Assembly (NCBI GenBank): GCA_964304625.1
Contig: OZ199839.1
Span: forward strand, 2,170,001-2,234,000
Length of the DNA stretch: 64,000 nucleotides
Origin: Kudoa neothunni
Taxonomy: Eukaryota; Cnidaria
Direction: 5' to 3'
Below the pieces are notes generated by a model. It did no database searches. It worked only from the letters and a program-made list of their open reading frames with translations, and had not been told where the DNA came from. Within the stretch, counting starts at the first letter, position 1. Every line of letters begins with the position of its first letter. Shown in pieces: positions 1 through 12,132 of this stretch. The position numbers and the translations under genes were made by a program.

Positions 1-674
1 ATAGTATGAATGGTACATAATAAGTTTAACTCGACGAATATTAAGAAATTTATTTTAAAAACTTCCATCTATCATGGAAAAATTATTTACGCGTATATAC
101 TAGCGGATGCACACGTAGGGGATAAGGATTATACAAATATCGAGATGACCAGGAGGTGCTGCAATTCCACCGTTCCATACACGAGCCGCCGATGCTTTTG
201 ATACAATTTAACTCCTAATGCTCGCAGAAAATATGAAATTCTTATTCCTATAGACATAGAATTAATGGCAGGTAATCGCCAAGGAGAAATTTGGACAATC
301 CATCAAAATCCTAATTGTCAAACTCATTTCTTACAAAACATCAGGCATGCTTTACTCGTTTGATTAAATTATATAACCAGTTCAAACAACTGCGAGGAGT
401 TAACAGTAATTTCAATAGTATATTCCAGCAACTATTATTGAGAATAAGTAGAATGCCGAAAGTAACCTAATGATGATGCAACACTGATAAATACAAAAAC
501 TAAAATAATTAACAGTTTCGTTGTTGTCCGTTGTCGCTGATTTGGATTATGGCCATTATTCCGCAATTTAACCGACATAGGTTACTGCAACGGATCCATT
601 TAATCCACATGTGTGGACTGGCTATTGCAACTGATGGAAATATCTACTAAAATAACGCTTACATCAAACGTTTA
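1..674. other. No supported gene
   Basis: AT-rich sequence to the left of the first Merlin element. A short open frame at 10-201 and a second stretch near 200-360 show no family motif that I recognise. I see no RNA gene and no repeat end here. Confidence 0.5.
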
Positions 675-1394
675 GGCCGAAATTTGATATACGCCTCTTT
701 AAGTCCAGTTCAAAAAAGGGTTATTGTGTAATCAACGAGATTATATTTAATACTAACAACAAGTGTGTAATAGTTGATAGTCATTCTAACAAGACTTGAT
801 GCATCACTATTTGAAGAGCACTGATAAAACCATCCCACATATTATTGCAGTTTTCCCCTCCATTGAAATTCAGAAAGGAATCTGTCGATTCCATCCGTAA
901 AAACAGAGCCATCATCTTGGACTGAAGACGTTCTATTTCGAGGCGAAATTTTATATTTTATAGCTCACATGTATCTTCAATTGTGTTTGTGTGTGGTCCA
1001 GTAGTACCATCAGCGTATTCAATGATATGATTAACCGATAAATGCTGATAGAAATTATGCAATGTAAAATAACTTATGAAGCAATCGGTTATTATAATTG
1101 AATATAGCTTTACATGGGTTTTTATTATTTTTGTTTGTGTTTCTGCTATTCTATCAGGAACTTCTGCAAGATACAGTTTTCTTTCAGGTGTTTTTTCCAC
1201 GCCATCAAGTACTCATGCTCCATTAACGTCATGACCCGGTTGTATTTCCGCTTGCCAAATGTTGATTCATCGATTATATTTTCCCCACCAATGATGATAT
1301 CTTCAAAATCTAGACTGTAACCAACTATTTGCCTGAAATGATAGCAATAATTTGTGATTGTCTGGGAACAATGAGCATTATTTTTTATCAAATC

Positions 1395-1511
1395 TGTAAC
1401 GGATGACACGCGTCAACCGGATTTAGATTAGTGATATCTAAGTAGATTACTTTTCGAGTATATTTTATCATGGCTTCTCCTATCGACAGCGCAACTAACT
1501 CCACCGTTACA
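1395..1511 (+). repeat. 5' LTR of outer Ty3 element
   Basis: 117 bp, TGTAACGG to CCGTTACA, the same as 9387-9503 by eye. The gag start codon at 1470 lies inside it. Confidence 0.93.
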
Positions 1512-4500
1512 TCTGGTGACAGGGGTGTTGACTCTGTTAAGCCACCGCCACTCAAGAAATTTACCGGCGCCGCCGATAACTTCGCCAAGTTCCACCGCTC
1601 TTTTATGCTCCTTGCACTAGCTAGCAACTGGAATGACCTGGACAAAGCTAGGAATTTTCCCTTGTACCTCGGAGATACCATCCTCGATTTGATCGAGACC
1701 AACGGTATAAATATGTACCGACCAACGAGGGATACATTCAACCTTATGGTGGAGCTGTTAAATAATACATATCGCCCTATCACTTCTTCCGCATTGTCCC
1801 TTCAATCGTTCTACAGTTCGACGTGGGACAATGTCACCCCCTTTGCTGAATTCTGCTTCGGAGTGAACAATTTGCTTCGCAAGGCCCTACCCTCTATCGA
1901 CGAAGACACCGCTAGAACTCTAGTTATGGACCAATGCACGAAGTCGTTGCCTGAGTACATCAAACGTATTATCGTTGCTTCGAAACCCCAAGCACTTCCT
2001 GAGCTGATCCAATCGGTTGAGGAACAGCTAAATATTCCAAATCACACTGCAGCAGCCTCGTACGGCGAGAGGAAATCCAAATACAAGAAACGATCTTGCA
2101 AAAAATGTGGCTCAAATAATCACTCAACCAAAGAGTGCAAAGGTTTTGCAATATGTAAAACCTGCCACAAGAGGGGACACCTCTCATATATATGCAATAG
2201 CAAACATACAAATAACATTAACTGTATCAATTTTAATGAATCTGTTTCGGATGAGGCCAATTATTCGTGTTTTGTTTCTTCAGCGCAGTTTGACTTGTCT
2301 AAAAATTTTACAATACCAATTGAAATCGGAACTAGAGTTGCAACTGCTCTGATTGACACTGGATCTTCCATATCAATTATAAGACACGGCTTCGATGTGG
2401 AAATGCACCCTGACAAAATTAGTCTTACATCCGCAGGCGGGAAGCAAATGGAAACCATTGGTACTAGCATCGTCGAATTCTCTCTAAATGGAAAGGTCTT
2501 CAAATGGAGAATGGTTGTATGTCATAATCTGGTAACAGATTGCATCCTTGGTCGCGATTTTTTGTCTGCACATGCTGCCCTCATCACCTGCCAGAATGGT
2601 TCCATAACACTCCCTGCAGTACGTGGGAATACATGTTCAATCGCCCCGAAACAGGATCACGCAAAAGTTCCTCCATACTGTTTCAAATTCGCCGATAACC
2701 CCTTTCACATCTCCACCAGGAAAATCCCTTTCGCCCTCTCCCCAATTTTTAAGGAGCAGATAGATAATATGCTCAACGATGGTGTAATACGTAAAAGTAA
2801 CAGTCCGTATTCATCCCCAGTGCTCCTCGTCAAGAAGCGCAACAATGAATATAGATTCTGTGTAGACTATCGGAAACTCAACTCTCAGATAGTTTCGGAA
2901 CAATTCCCCATACCATTACTCCATGACATTATCTCCACCCTCTCTTCTGCCACCTACTTTTCAAAAATCGACCTCAAATCCGGATTCTGGCAGATACCAC
3001 TCCACGAGAATTGTAAATATGCGACCGCTTTCTCCACTCCCTTTGGCCACTACGAATTTAATGTGTTGCCATTTGGTTTGGTAACAGCCCCATCTGCATT
3101 CCAAAGAGCCATGACCGAAACTTTGAATGACTACATTGGGAAATTCTGTCACGTTTACCTTGACGATATCCTAATCTATTCCTCCTCTTCTAACGAGCAC
3201 GATGAACATCTCAAATTAATCATGAAGCGTCTCACAGAATTCAACTGGAAACCCAACACAAAAAAATGCATTTATAAGGTAACGTCAATCAAATATCTCG
3301 GCTTCGTAATCTCAAAAGATGGAATCACACCTGATCCTGATAGAATCAAATCAGTAGCTGACATACCCATTCCCAATACACCCAAACGCCTCCAATCATT
3401 CATTGGCTTCGCAAACTATTACCGCGACCTAATTCCAAACTTTGCTAGCATAGCACAGCCCCTCTACAATGCCATTTCTACAAAACCCTTTGAATTATCC
3501 ACCGAAGCTATTAATCGAATAAGTAACATCAAACATTTGTTAACATCCTCGCCACTACTCAGTCTTCCTAACCTGAATAAAAATTTCACAATTTCCACCG
3601 ACGCTTCAGACACAGCCATCGCATCAGTACTCTATCAGGAAGTGAATGGCAAGAAACATGTCATACGTTATGCCAGCCGTATCCTCAATAAATCCGAAAT
3701 TAATTATTCCACCTTCGAAAAAGAAGCACTAGCGCTAGTACATGCACTCAAAACATTTCACCAATATGTCTACGGCAAAAGAACCAAAGTATGGACGGAT
3801 CACAACCCCCTAACTCACCTGAAAACCATCAAAGACTCTCACGGTAGAATATCCCGTTGGCTGCTATTTCTCCAGAACTACGACCTAGAAATAGTCTACA
3901 AACGTGGCCCTGATAATGTAGACGCCGACTTTTTATCGAGAACACCGTGCGAATCAAATGCTATATCAGTCCATTTCCTATCCCTACCAGTAGACAAGTG
4001 GATATCGGCCCAAAAAGAGGACATAACTATATCGAACATCGCAAAATCCATTGAACAAAATAAATACAAAGGTAAGAGAGTTTACCGATTCGAAGATGGC
4101 CTCTTGGTGAGGACTCTGAAAGCCGAAAATAGAGAAATCAATCAACTTTTCATCCCACTTCAAATGCGCGCTAAAATCTTGGACAGATTTCATGATCAAT
4201 CTGGCCATCCCGGGTTCTTCAAAACATTTTCGATGCTACGAGACAACGCATTTTGGCCCGGCTACGAAATCGAAACCCGAAATTATGTGCGTTCTTGTAA
4301 AACTTGCCAATTGAATCCATGGTCTTCCGAAAAATCCAACTTAATCCCACTAAAAGCTACCTTCCCTTTTCAATTAATGGAATGGGATATCATTGGACCT
4401 TTCAATCGCACCGATAATCTTAATAGATATATACTCTGCTGTGTGGATCTTTTCACCAAATTCGCCATAGCCATTCCACTAGCTGATTTAAGAGCAGAGA

Positions 4501-5098
4501 CAATTTGTGACAAACTCATCCAGGAAATATTATGCAAATTCGGTAAGCCTAGACGTATACACAGCGACAATGGTAGGAACTTCGTTTCAAATATTATCGT
4601 ACAAATCTGCCGTGATCTCGACATCGAGCTATCCCATACTACACCATACCATCCTCAGGGCAATGGCGCCGTGGAGCGTTTCAACCGAACTCTTAAGCAT
4701 ATGCTACTGAAGCTCGACGAACCCAATTTATGGGACATCCATCTCCAAATGTTAGTGAACCATTATAATAATCATACCAATGAATCAACTGGTTTTTCTC
4801 CCTTTCAACTTATCTACGGTAAAAAACCCAACTTTGCTCTCACACCCATTCTGCCCAATGATAACATGAACAATTCTCCTACCACTCTGTCATACCTAAA
4901 AAATCTCAAACGTGAACTTTCACGCACACATGCAATTGCACTTAAAAGCCTAACCAATTCATCATCCAAAAACTCAAGAAACTACAACAATGCAAGTCCT
5001 CCTAAACCCATCCAAGTCCAATCTAGTGTTGTTTACAAAAACCCAGCTACCAATAAGTGGTCAGGACCTTACGTAGTCCTTAAAAGACATGGACCCTC
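1470..5098 (+). pseudogene. gag-pol of outer Ty3 element, interrupted by an insertion
   Basis: Fossil coding region on the plus strand. Visible parts in order are a short gag, two CCHC knuckles (CKKCGSNNHSTKEC, then CKTCHKRGHLSYIC), aspartic protease LIDTGSS, reverse transcriptase with YLDDILIY, RNase H (TDASD), and integrase with a zinc-binding HHCC region and HSDNGRNF. The frame opens inside the 5' LTR and runs through the primer-binding region. It is cut near the integrase C-terminus by the second element at 5099. The remaining tail continues after 9291. Confidence 0.9.
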
Positions 5099-5227
5099 TG
5101 TTATACGCAGAGTATTAACTTTGTAGTGTTTTTACCCTTCTATAAAAAGGGTTATTACGATATCGATTGGTTCCGTAAATAAGTGTTTCTATGGCGTGTC
5201 CTGAACAGAATTCGAACGACATTAACA
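5099..5227 (+). repeat. 5' LTR of inner Ty3 element
   Basis: 129 bp, the same as 9163-9291 by eye. The gag start codon at 5191 lies inside it. Confidence 0.93.
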
Positions 5228-8200
5228 ATGGCGCAGTGAGCAGGATCGCGAGGCCGCAACTATATGATGGAAAGAGCTGTCCAAAAAATTGGTTCAGAAG
5301 ATTTGAGCTTTCCGTGAGAAGACAAAACTTGAATGTTGTCTTATATAGTTCTGAGTTGTTGCTATCATTGGATGATAACGTTTGGACGATGGTTTCATCA
5401 GTGGGTCTGGATGAAAATACGCCATATGAACAAATTAAAGTTTACATCATGGAACGATTTGGCCAAGAGATTGATCATTATGATGCAATGAAATGTTTTG
5501 TGAATCGGATGCAGCGAGAAGATGAGAATGTGCAACAATTCGCGGAAAACCTGATAGCACTCGGGCGGAAGTGCTATACAACCATGCACACAAGTGAATT
5601 TGATCGAGTGATATGTAACCAATTCATCAGAGGACTTCGTTCTGAAGATTCTAAGAAGTTTTTGTTACTTGGGAACATGACTAATGTTCATGATGCCCTT
5701 AGAGCCGCTAAACGACTTGAAAGTCTGGATGGATCATCAAATGTCATGGTTAATTCTGAAAAAGAAGAACGTTTGCTTGCTTTAAAAACGGATATTAAGA
5801 GCTCGAGTGTTTCGGAAAGAATTCGTGAGCTAGAGGAGGCCATAAAGTCATTGAGACTGAATGTGGAAAATGTGAGTCCTCCGCGGAAAAATATATCAAA
5901 AGGTTGGAATGGAAAGAATAGAAGATGTTTCAGATGTCATAAAATTGGACATTTAATTAGAGATTGCCCTCAAAATTATTCTAAATTTCATTATTTGGTG
6001 TCTTCTATTGGCGCATTAAAAAATGAGAGAATTTACGTTGGAGTGGATATAGCAGGATTATTCACCAAAGCAATTGTAGATTCTGGGTCGGATGTTTCGT
6101 TGATAAGCGATTCATTCATAAATAAAATGAAGGTTAGACCCAAAATTTTTAGTGCGAATTGCACGTTGACTGTGGCAACCGGTGAGACTCAAATGATCAC
6201 TGGAGAATGTGAATTAAGCATGATAATAATGAATTTGGAAATAAGAAGAAAACTTTTAGTGATTAAGAATCTTGTATCAGATGTGATTATTGGACTTGAT
6301 ATCATGAGAGACTTAAATTTTATCATCGACATTACTACAGGAAGAGTGTTTCGGGGCAGACAGTCATTTCTGTCGTGCAGCACATTGAAAGCGTCGGACT
6401 CTGATGGTTTTTTTGAGGAGTATCAAGATATAATTCATCAAAAAGGTCAAAAACTGAGGAAAACAAATATTGTACAACATGATATATTATTAAAATATCA
6501 AGCATACCCAATCAGACAACGACAGAGGCGAATTCCTTTTGCACTACGTCCGGCGATTAAGGATGAAATCAAATCATTGATTAAGGAAGATATTATAGAA
6601 CCATCAAATAGTCCATGGGCATTTAATATTGTTCCCGTACGTAAGAAAGAAGGCTCTATACGAATTTGTGTAGATTACAGGCAACTGAATAATATTACGA
6701 AACGAGATTCATTTCCTCTGCCGAGAATCGATGATATTATGGATAATCTTGATGGTGCTGAGTGGTTTTCTACGATTGATCTTTCCAAGGGATATTATCA
6801 GATATGTCTCAGTGAAAGAGCGAAAGAGATGACTGCGTTTTACACTCCGGATGGATTGTATCAATTTAAACGTATGCCGTTTGGGTTGTGCAATGGCCCC
6901 GCTACGTTTCAAAGGCTGATGAATCAAGTTTTTAAAAATGTGATAAATAAGTTTTGTGTCATATATCTCGATGATATAATTATATACAGCAAGTCAAGAG
7001 AAGAACATATGCATCATCTCAAAATAATATTTGATATAATACGAAATGCAAGCCTTTCTATAAATTTAAAGAAATCAAGTTTCTTGAAGGGAGAAGTAGA
7101 ATTCCTTGGTTATATAGTTGATAGTAATGGAATTCGATCGGATGATAGTAAAGTAGCATGTGTCAAGAATTGGAAAGTCCCTACGAACGTTAATGAACTT
7201 CAAAAATTCCTTGGATTCGCGTCTTATTACCGTAAGTTTATTCCAAATTTTGCAGATATCGCACATCCCTTATATCAGTTAACAAAGAAAAAGACCGCTT
7301 TCATTTTTGATAAAAGTTGCGAAGATTCTTTCCAGAGCTTAATTGAGAGATTGACGTCAACCCCTGTTTTATCACCCCCAGATTGGAGCAAGTCCTTTAT
7401 ATTGGATACAGATGCGAGCAATAATGCGATCGGTGCTGTGTTATCCCAAAGTCATGATGGTTCAGAAAAAGTTATGGGATATTCAAGTAGAGTTTTAACG
7501 GACCAAGAGAAGAATTATTCGACAAATCGAAAGGAATTGCTCGCGATAGTGAATGGTTTGAAGGAGTTTAGACCTTACCTGTTGGGAAGGAAGTTTACCA
7601 TACGAACTGATCATTCAAGCTTGAAATCGTTAATGAATTATAAAGATTTGACAGGGCAACTAGCAAGGTGGATGGAATATATTAGTGATTTCGACTTTTG
7701 TATAATTCATAGAAAGGGTCAAATGCATGACAATGCTGATGCATTATCGCGTACAACCCAATGTGCTATGGTTGAATTGGGTGCTGGAGTTTGTTTGGAT
7801 GATGAAATTAAAGAGAGACAAATGAGTGATTCGTGTATTCAAATGGTGATGAATAGTTTACGAGAGAATAAATCATTGAATGTGAGATTACTTGATAAAA
7901 GAACACATGCTCTGTGGATGTGTAGAAGCTCATTGAGGATAATTGATAATGTGCTGTATAGAGTATGGTCAGATAATTTCGATAAAAGTCATTTAAGAAT
8001 TGTTATTCCCCAATCAATGGTTAGCAAGATAATTGAATTAGCACACAACAGTTTGACATCTGGTCACTTGGGCTCAGATAGAACTCTAAGCAGACTATAA
8101 CCCATTTGTTATTGGCCTCTTCAGAGGAAAGACGTCGTACGATGGTGTTTGTCTTGTCATGTCTGCGCTCAAAGGAATCGTTTGAATAGGCCTTACAAAA

Positions 8201-9135
8201 GAGAGCTAATGTTAGACAAATCAAGCGAACCTTTGGAAAGAATTGGTGTAGATATTGTAGGGCCGCTTCCAATTACTGATCGAGGTAATCGTTTTATTTT
8301 GGTAGTGATGGATTACTATACAAAATATTGTGAGGCATATCCATTGCCCGATCAGTCAGCGAAAACAATTTCACAGGTATTGGTAGAAGAATTTATCGCC
8401 AGATACGGCATCCCCAAAAGTATTCATTCTGATAGAGGTGGCTGTTTTGAGTCTGAAATTTATGGTGAGACATTGAGATGTTTGGGTATAAAGAAGACGA
8501 GAACTACAGCTTATTATCCGCAGTCAAATGGAATGGTTGAAAGGTTTAATCGGACTCTAATTGACTCATTGGCGAAAATTTGTACTGATAAGAAAAACTG
8601 GGATAACTACCTTTTTTTTGTATTGTGGGCTTATCGGTCATCAATTCACGAAAAGACAAAAGCTACGCCTAATTTGATGATGTTTGGTCGGGAACATAGA
8701 ACAACTTTGGAGCTGATTCTTGGAGAAAATCAGAATATTCCAAATCATAACAGAGAATTTATTTACAATTTTAATAACATTTACAAGAAGGTGAATATGC
8801 AAATAGAAAAAGAAAATCTAAGGAGATTGAATCAATCTCATAAGATCACACATGGACCGACATATTTACCAGGAGACAGAGTATGGTTAATGAAGCAAAT
8901 TCGAAATAATAAATTAGATGATTACTGGATTGGACCTTATTCAATTATTAAGAAGATTAATGAAAGGATTTACAAAGTTGATATCGATGGGAGAGTGGAA
9001 ACAATAAATTACGATAAGCTCAAACCGGCTGAAAATTATAAAGAAGATACTTATGGCAACTTTGGTGGTGCAAATGAAGGCACGGAAAAAAGAACACGAA
9101 AATCTCCGTCGTGGTTAAAAGATTTTGAATGTTAA
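5191..9135 (+). pseudogene. gag-pol of inner Ty3 element
   Basis: Fossil coding region, broken about once. Recognisable parts are a gag with a single CCHC knuckle (CFRCHKIGHLIRDC), aspartic protease VDSGSD, reverse transcriptase YLDDIIIYS, RNase H (TDASNN) and integrase HSDRGGCF with an NGMVERFNRTL motif. As in the outer element, the frame starts inside the LTR and passes through the primer-binding site, although the two elements have unrelated LTRs. Confidence 0.9.
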
Positions 9136-9162
9136 AGCAAGCTTCAATCGGGAGAGAGAAAG

Positions 9163-9291
9163 TGTTATACGCAGAGTATTAACTTTGTAGTGTTTTTACC
9201 CTTCTATAAAAAGGGTTATTACGATATCGATTGGTTCCGTAAATAAGTGTTTCTATGGCGTGTCCTGAACAGAATTCGAACGACATTAACA
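9163..9291 (+). repeat. 3' LTR of inner Ty3 element
   Basis: 129-bp partner of 5099-5227, preceded by a polypurine tract and followed by the CCCTC target duplication. Confidence 0.93.
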
Positions 9292-9386
9292 CCCTCCACT
9301 TATACAATTAGTATTGACAATCTCCCAACTACTGTCCACAGAAACAACATCAAATCATATATGTCCCGATCTTCCCAAGGGGGGAA

Positions 9387-9503
9387 TGTAACGGATGACA
9401 CGCGTCAACCGGATTTAGATTAGTGATATCTAAGTAGATTACTTTTCGAGTATATTTTATCATGGCTTCTCCTATCGACAGCGCAACTAACTCCACCGTT
9501 ACA
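9387..9503 (+). repeat. 3' LTR of outer Ty3 element
   Basis: 117-bp partner of 1395-1511, followed by the AAATC target duplication. Confidence 0.93.
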
Positions 9504-9689
9504 AAATCAACTGTCTTCACGCCAACCAGCCAATAATAAGATAATTTGAGGATTGCATTAATTTTTAGTTTGGTATGTTGGAAAAATTGTCGTAATTTCA
9601 TTTTTCACATATAGTTGGTGGTTGAAAAACATTATTTTCAATTAAATATTTGATAGAATTCTCTTCATTTTCAAGTATATATTCTAGAG

Positions 9690-11448
9690 CAGAGTTAGGT
9701 AACGACCTGCCCTCGAGGGGTATCAATGATAAAGTTAATTTTTTTTGACGGTACTTGTATAATTTCCCCAATTTTTTATTTCGATCTCTTCAGAATATAC
9801 ATAAGCTTAATAGAAATGTGAACTAAGTAAATTAAGTATTATCCATCCTCCTTTTCTAAATATAAAAGCGAGTAAAAAAATAGACTTAAATTTTTCCCCA
9901 AACAAATTCCTTACTTATTTTTACCGATTGTGTGGTATTAGTTTTATTGTAACTAATGGAAACGTTTAATTATTGTTCTTCACGATTTCGAACCATAATT
10001 TAAATAAATAAATGTTTAGATTCAGCATCAATAATATCAGGTAAACTTTAAAATAAAAAATTGTATAAAACCAGTAATTCACTCATAACAAATATCGAAC
10101 TTTCACATTCGTTATATTTCTTTTTCTCGTTAAAATAAAAATGTATTCTTGTAAATTTCAAAATATACATTTATCAATCCAATTTTCAATTGTACTGTGA
10201 AAAATTCATCCTTTATACATATAAAAGAGGACTGTCGGTATGTTTGTTTGTGTGTGTATGCCCCTAAGTACGCATGTGCGGATAATTTTTTCCTTATAGA
10301 GAGCCGTATATAAAATTTTTAGAAATTTTTGTTATTCAAAAAAATCGTTTAATTGTTTTCGGACTGCTAAAGTTTCCAAAAAGTATTTATGAAATAGTGA
10401 TTTTGTCGATTTAAAGTTTGCTTTTCGGATTAAATGAGTTCAACTATTGGATTAGCACTTGCTTATTTCATGGTTATGGTCGGTTGAAGTTAACTATCTC
10501 CCTTATATGCTCCATCATATGTTAATTGAACGATGCCATCTGTCATTACGTATAAGATTTGTGCGTTTATTTTATTGTTTACTCAAATAAATTCCTTATA
10601 TCAGGAGTTTTAACGTATATGACTTGATAAATATATTTTATAAGTTCTATTCATGGTGTTCGATGTGGTAAAAAATCTATATATGTTTTACAAATAACGA
10701 ATTCGTGGAGAACGTTAAAGTTACATTGATTGAAGCGTTATAATGGAAATACTGCGTTCATAGGTTTCATTAAATTGTCCGCTAAGTTTTACTTTACGTG
10801 ATTAAATTCAATGCGGATGGTTGTACTTTTATTTCACCAAATTATTTAAATTGTTTATGTTGAAATCGACGCAATTTGTGGCTGTTTATGATAAAAGCGT
10901 ATGTATGTTTATGCCGAGTTAAACGATGCTAATTTTAGCAATATCGATTAATTTTCATAAGTTTTCTTCTATCTCTTTTATTTTTTCTATTTTTTATCTC
11001 TTAAAAAGTTAATGGTGCGTCCAGTTACCGAGCCAGGCCAGAATTCGACATTTAAAAATCCTCCAGGCCAAAAAATAACGTTTTAGATAACACTTTAACG
11101 GGATTTAAATAATTTGGAATGAAAAAAATACAACGTTGACCTTAACTTGTTTAGCGTTGATGTCGAGCCACGAAATTTTTAAATGAACGCAGGGATTGAT
11201 ACTTTCCTTCACAGAAATTATCATAATTTAAATTGCATAATCCAAATCGTTATAGTAAGTTGCCTAAAAATTTTTAGTTATTTTGTTTCTATGGGTTAAT
11301 TCGAGATTTCAGTATATTTTTTGAATGCTATTAAAAAATGCCTCTAGGCGAAATTTTCCCCAAGCAACGCTGGGCAGTTCCAGCTAGTTACATCTAAAGG
11401 ATCTAAGTATATTCTGGCTCTCCAACCCAATTGGGTTATCGACCTCTG
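9690..11448. mobile_element. Non-autonomous hAT-type element (contains a Helitron)
   Basis: It begins CAGAGTTAGGTAACGACC and ends GGGTTATCGACCTCTG, an imperfect hAT-style inverted repeat. The 8-bp target duplication is TTCTAGAG (9682-9689) and TTCTAGAA (11449-11456), which fits the hAT nTnnnnAn preference. The intact Merlin at 61.4 kb reads TTCTAGAGCACT without the insertion. Without the Helitron it is about 580 bp with no transposase, so it was moved in trans. Confidence 0.75.
10210..11387 (+). mobile_element. Non-autonomous Helitron, copy A
   Basis: It starts TCCTTTATAC, ends in CTAG, and sits between a host A (10209) and a host T (11388), the Helitron A^T target. The 3' end has the short hairpin CCCAAGCAACGCTGGG about 10 bases before CTAG. 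The 1178-bp body is nearly the same as the inverted copy at 16164-17373. No Rep or helicase coding is visible, so it depends on a partner elsewhere. Confidence 0.87.
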
Positions 11449-11749
11449 TTCTAGAACACTCATCGGTGGGATAATAATGTATTAAACCTGCTACACTATC
11501 ATGATTAATTTACTGCTCCTATAACATTATAATCCCCCTTTGAACTGGCTTAAAGGGGTGTACATCAAATACGGTCCTCATTTTTTAATAAAGACATCAA
11601 CCCCGAAATAAAATAGTATGAGCTTTTACTAGGACTATTTATACAAGTCAACATTTATTTTAGGTTCACATAAATTTTTTGAAACTTTCTATCGAAAATT
11701 GCAAATTCATTAAATCAACTATACAAATTTTTTTAAATTGCTACCATCC

Positions 11750-12132
11750 GTTTTAAAAGTCGTCAATAATAAACGGAAAAATTTGGTTCGTCATAAAAAA
11801 GAATAGATCATACTGGAGTTTGAAAATTATATTTTTATGCCCGTATATCAAAAATATTTAAAAAGATAGAATTTGTTTTACATCTAGAATTTTTAACCTA
11901 AAAATATTGATATTTTAATTCTACTACAAGAAGTGTTGATTGTAACAGTTGATTTTGCTTAATAGTCAATTAATTCGTTTAGATAAATTATTCGATCATA
12001 TTCTTCGAAGTATTAAAAGTTTCTATGTTAAAAAAGACAAAAAATTTTATTTTTGAATGTTAGAAAACCAATGAAATATAAAGCTCCTCTTCCAATTTGC
12101 GCGCGCGACATGGGTATAGCGAGGTTTGACTG
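11750..12132 (-). mobile_element. Pogo/Tigger-like element fragment
   Basis: The right edge GGTATAGCGAGGTTTGACTG is the complement of the terminal repeat of the element at 25631-27293. The adjoining 200-300 bp match that element in inverted orientation, for example the shared GTCAATTAATTCGTTTAGA. The opposite end is not visible, so this is one arm of an older copy. Confidence 0.6.

Larger units (their letters stand above)
5099..9291 (+). mobile_element. Ty3-type LTR retroelement (inner), nested in the first
   Basis: Two 129-bp direct repeats, TGTTATAC to CATTAACA, look identical. The target duplication is CCCTC (5094-5098 and 9292-9296). A candidate primer-binding site TGGCGCAGTGAGCAGG follows the 5' LTR, resembling the tRNA-Ser sites of 17.6/297-type elements. 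A polypurine tract (GGGAGAGAGAAAG) precedes the 3' LTR. The coding order is gag, one CCHC knuckle, protease, reverse transcriptase, RNase H, integrase. Identical LTRs and the nesting show that it inserted after the outer element. The pol frame is broken about once and otherwise looks whole. Confidence 0.94.
1395..9503 (+). mobile_element. Ty3-type LTR retroelement (outer)
   Basis: The element is bounded by two 117-bp direct repeats that look identical, beginning TG and ending CA. The 5-bp target duplication AAATC lies at 1390-1394 and 9504-9508. The intact Merlin at 61.4 kb has AAATCAACTG with no insertion at the equivalent place. A purine tract (AAGGGGGGAA) precedes the 3' LTR. Gag and Pol share one frame in the order gag with two zinc knuckles, protease, reverse transcriptase, RNase H, integrase, which is Ty3/gypsy order. 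Identical LTRs indicate recent insertion. Apart from the second element lodged in its integrase end, I see no other break. The very short LTRs and two knuckles recall the mag-like branch, but that placement is only a guess. Confidence 0.93.
675..11577 (-). mobile_element. Merlin DNA transposon, decayed and split by two nested insertions
   Basis: Host copy of the nest. The left end (about 675-715) and the right end (about 11535-11577) form an inverted repeat whose core reads ATTTGATRTACRCC and continues AAGYCCAGTTCAAA. The transposase reads on the minus strand. Its C-terminal part lies at about 780-1394, its N-terminal part at 9504-9689 (recognised by HTKLKINAILKLSYYWLV) and its 5' leader at 11457-11577. 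The nearly intact copy at 61409-62525 reads straight through both insertion points, so it acts as an empty-site control. The reading frame here is broken several times, with frameshifts and a lost EMDES segment, so the copy is dead. I found no convincing target duplication at the outer ends. Merlin is the eukaryotic relative of the bacterial IS1016 (ISXO2-like) transposases. Confidence 0.88.

Noticed and set aside
10-201. 63-codon open frame at the left edge
   Set aside because: No start context, no family motif, and the length is expected by chance.
5191-9135. Host genes from retroelement-like proteins
   Set aside because: LTRs, target duplications and gag-pol order show plain retroelements, with no sign of domestication.
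10265-10280. CGCATGTGCGG as another NRF1-like site
   Set aside because: It lies within the Helitron body, is present in both copies and does not match the core.
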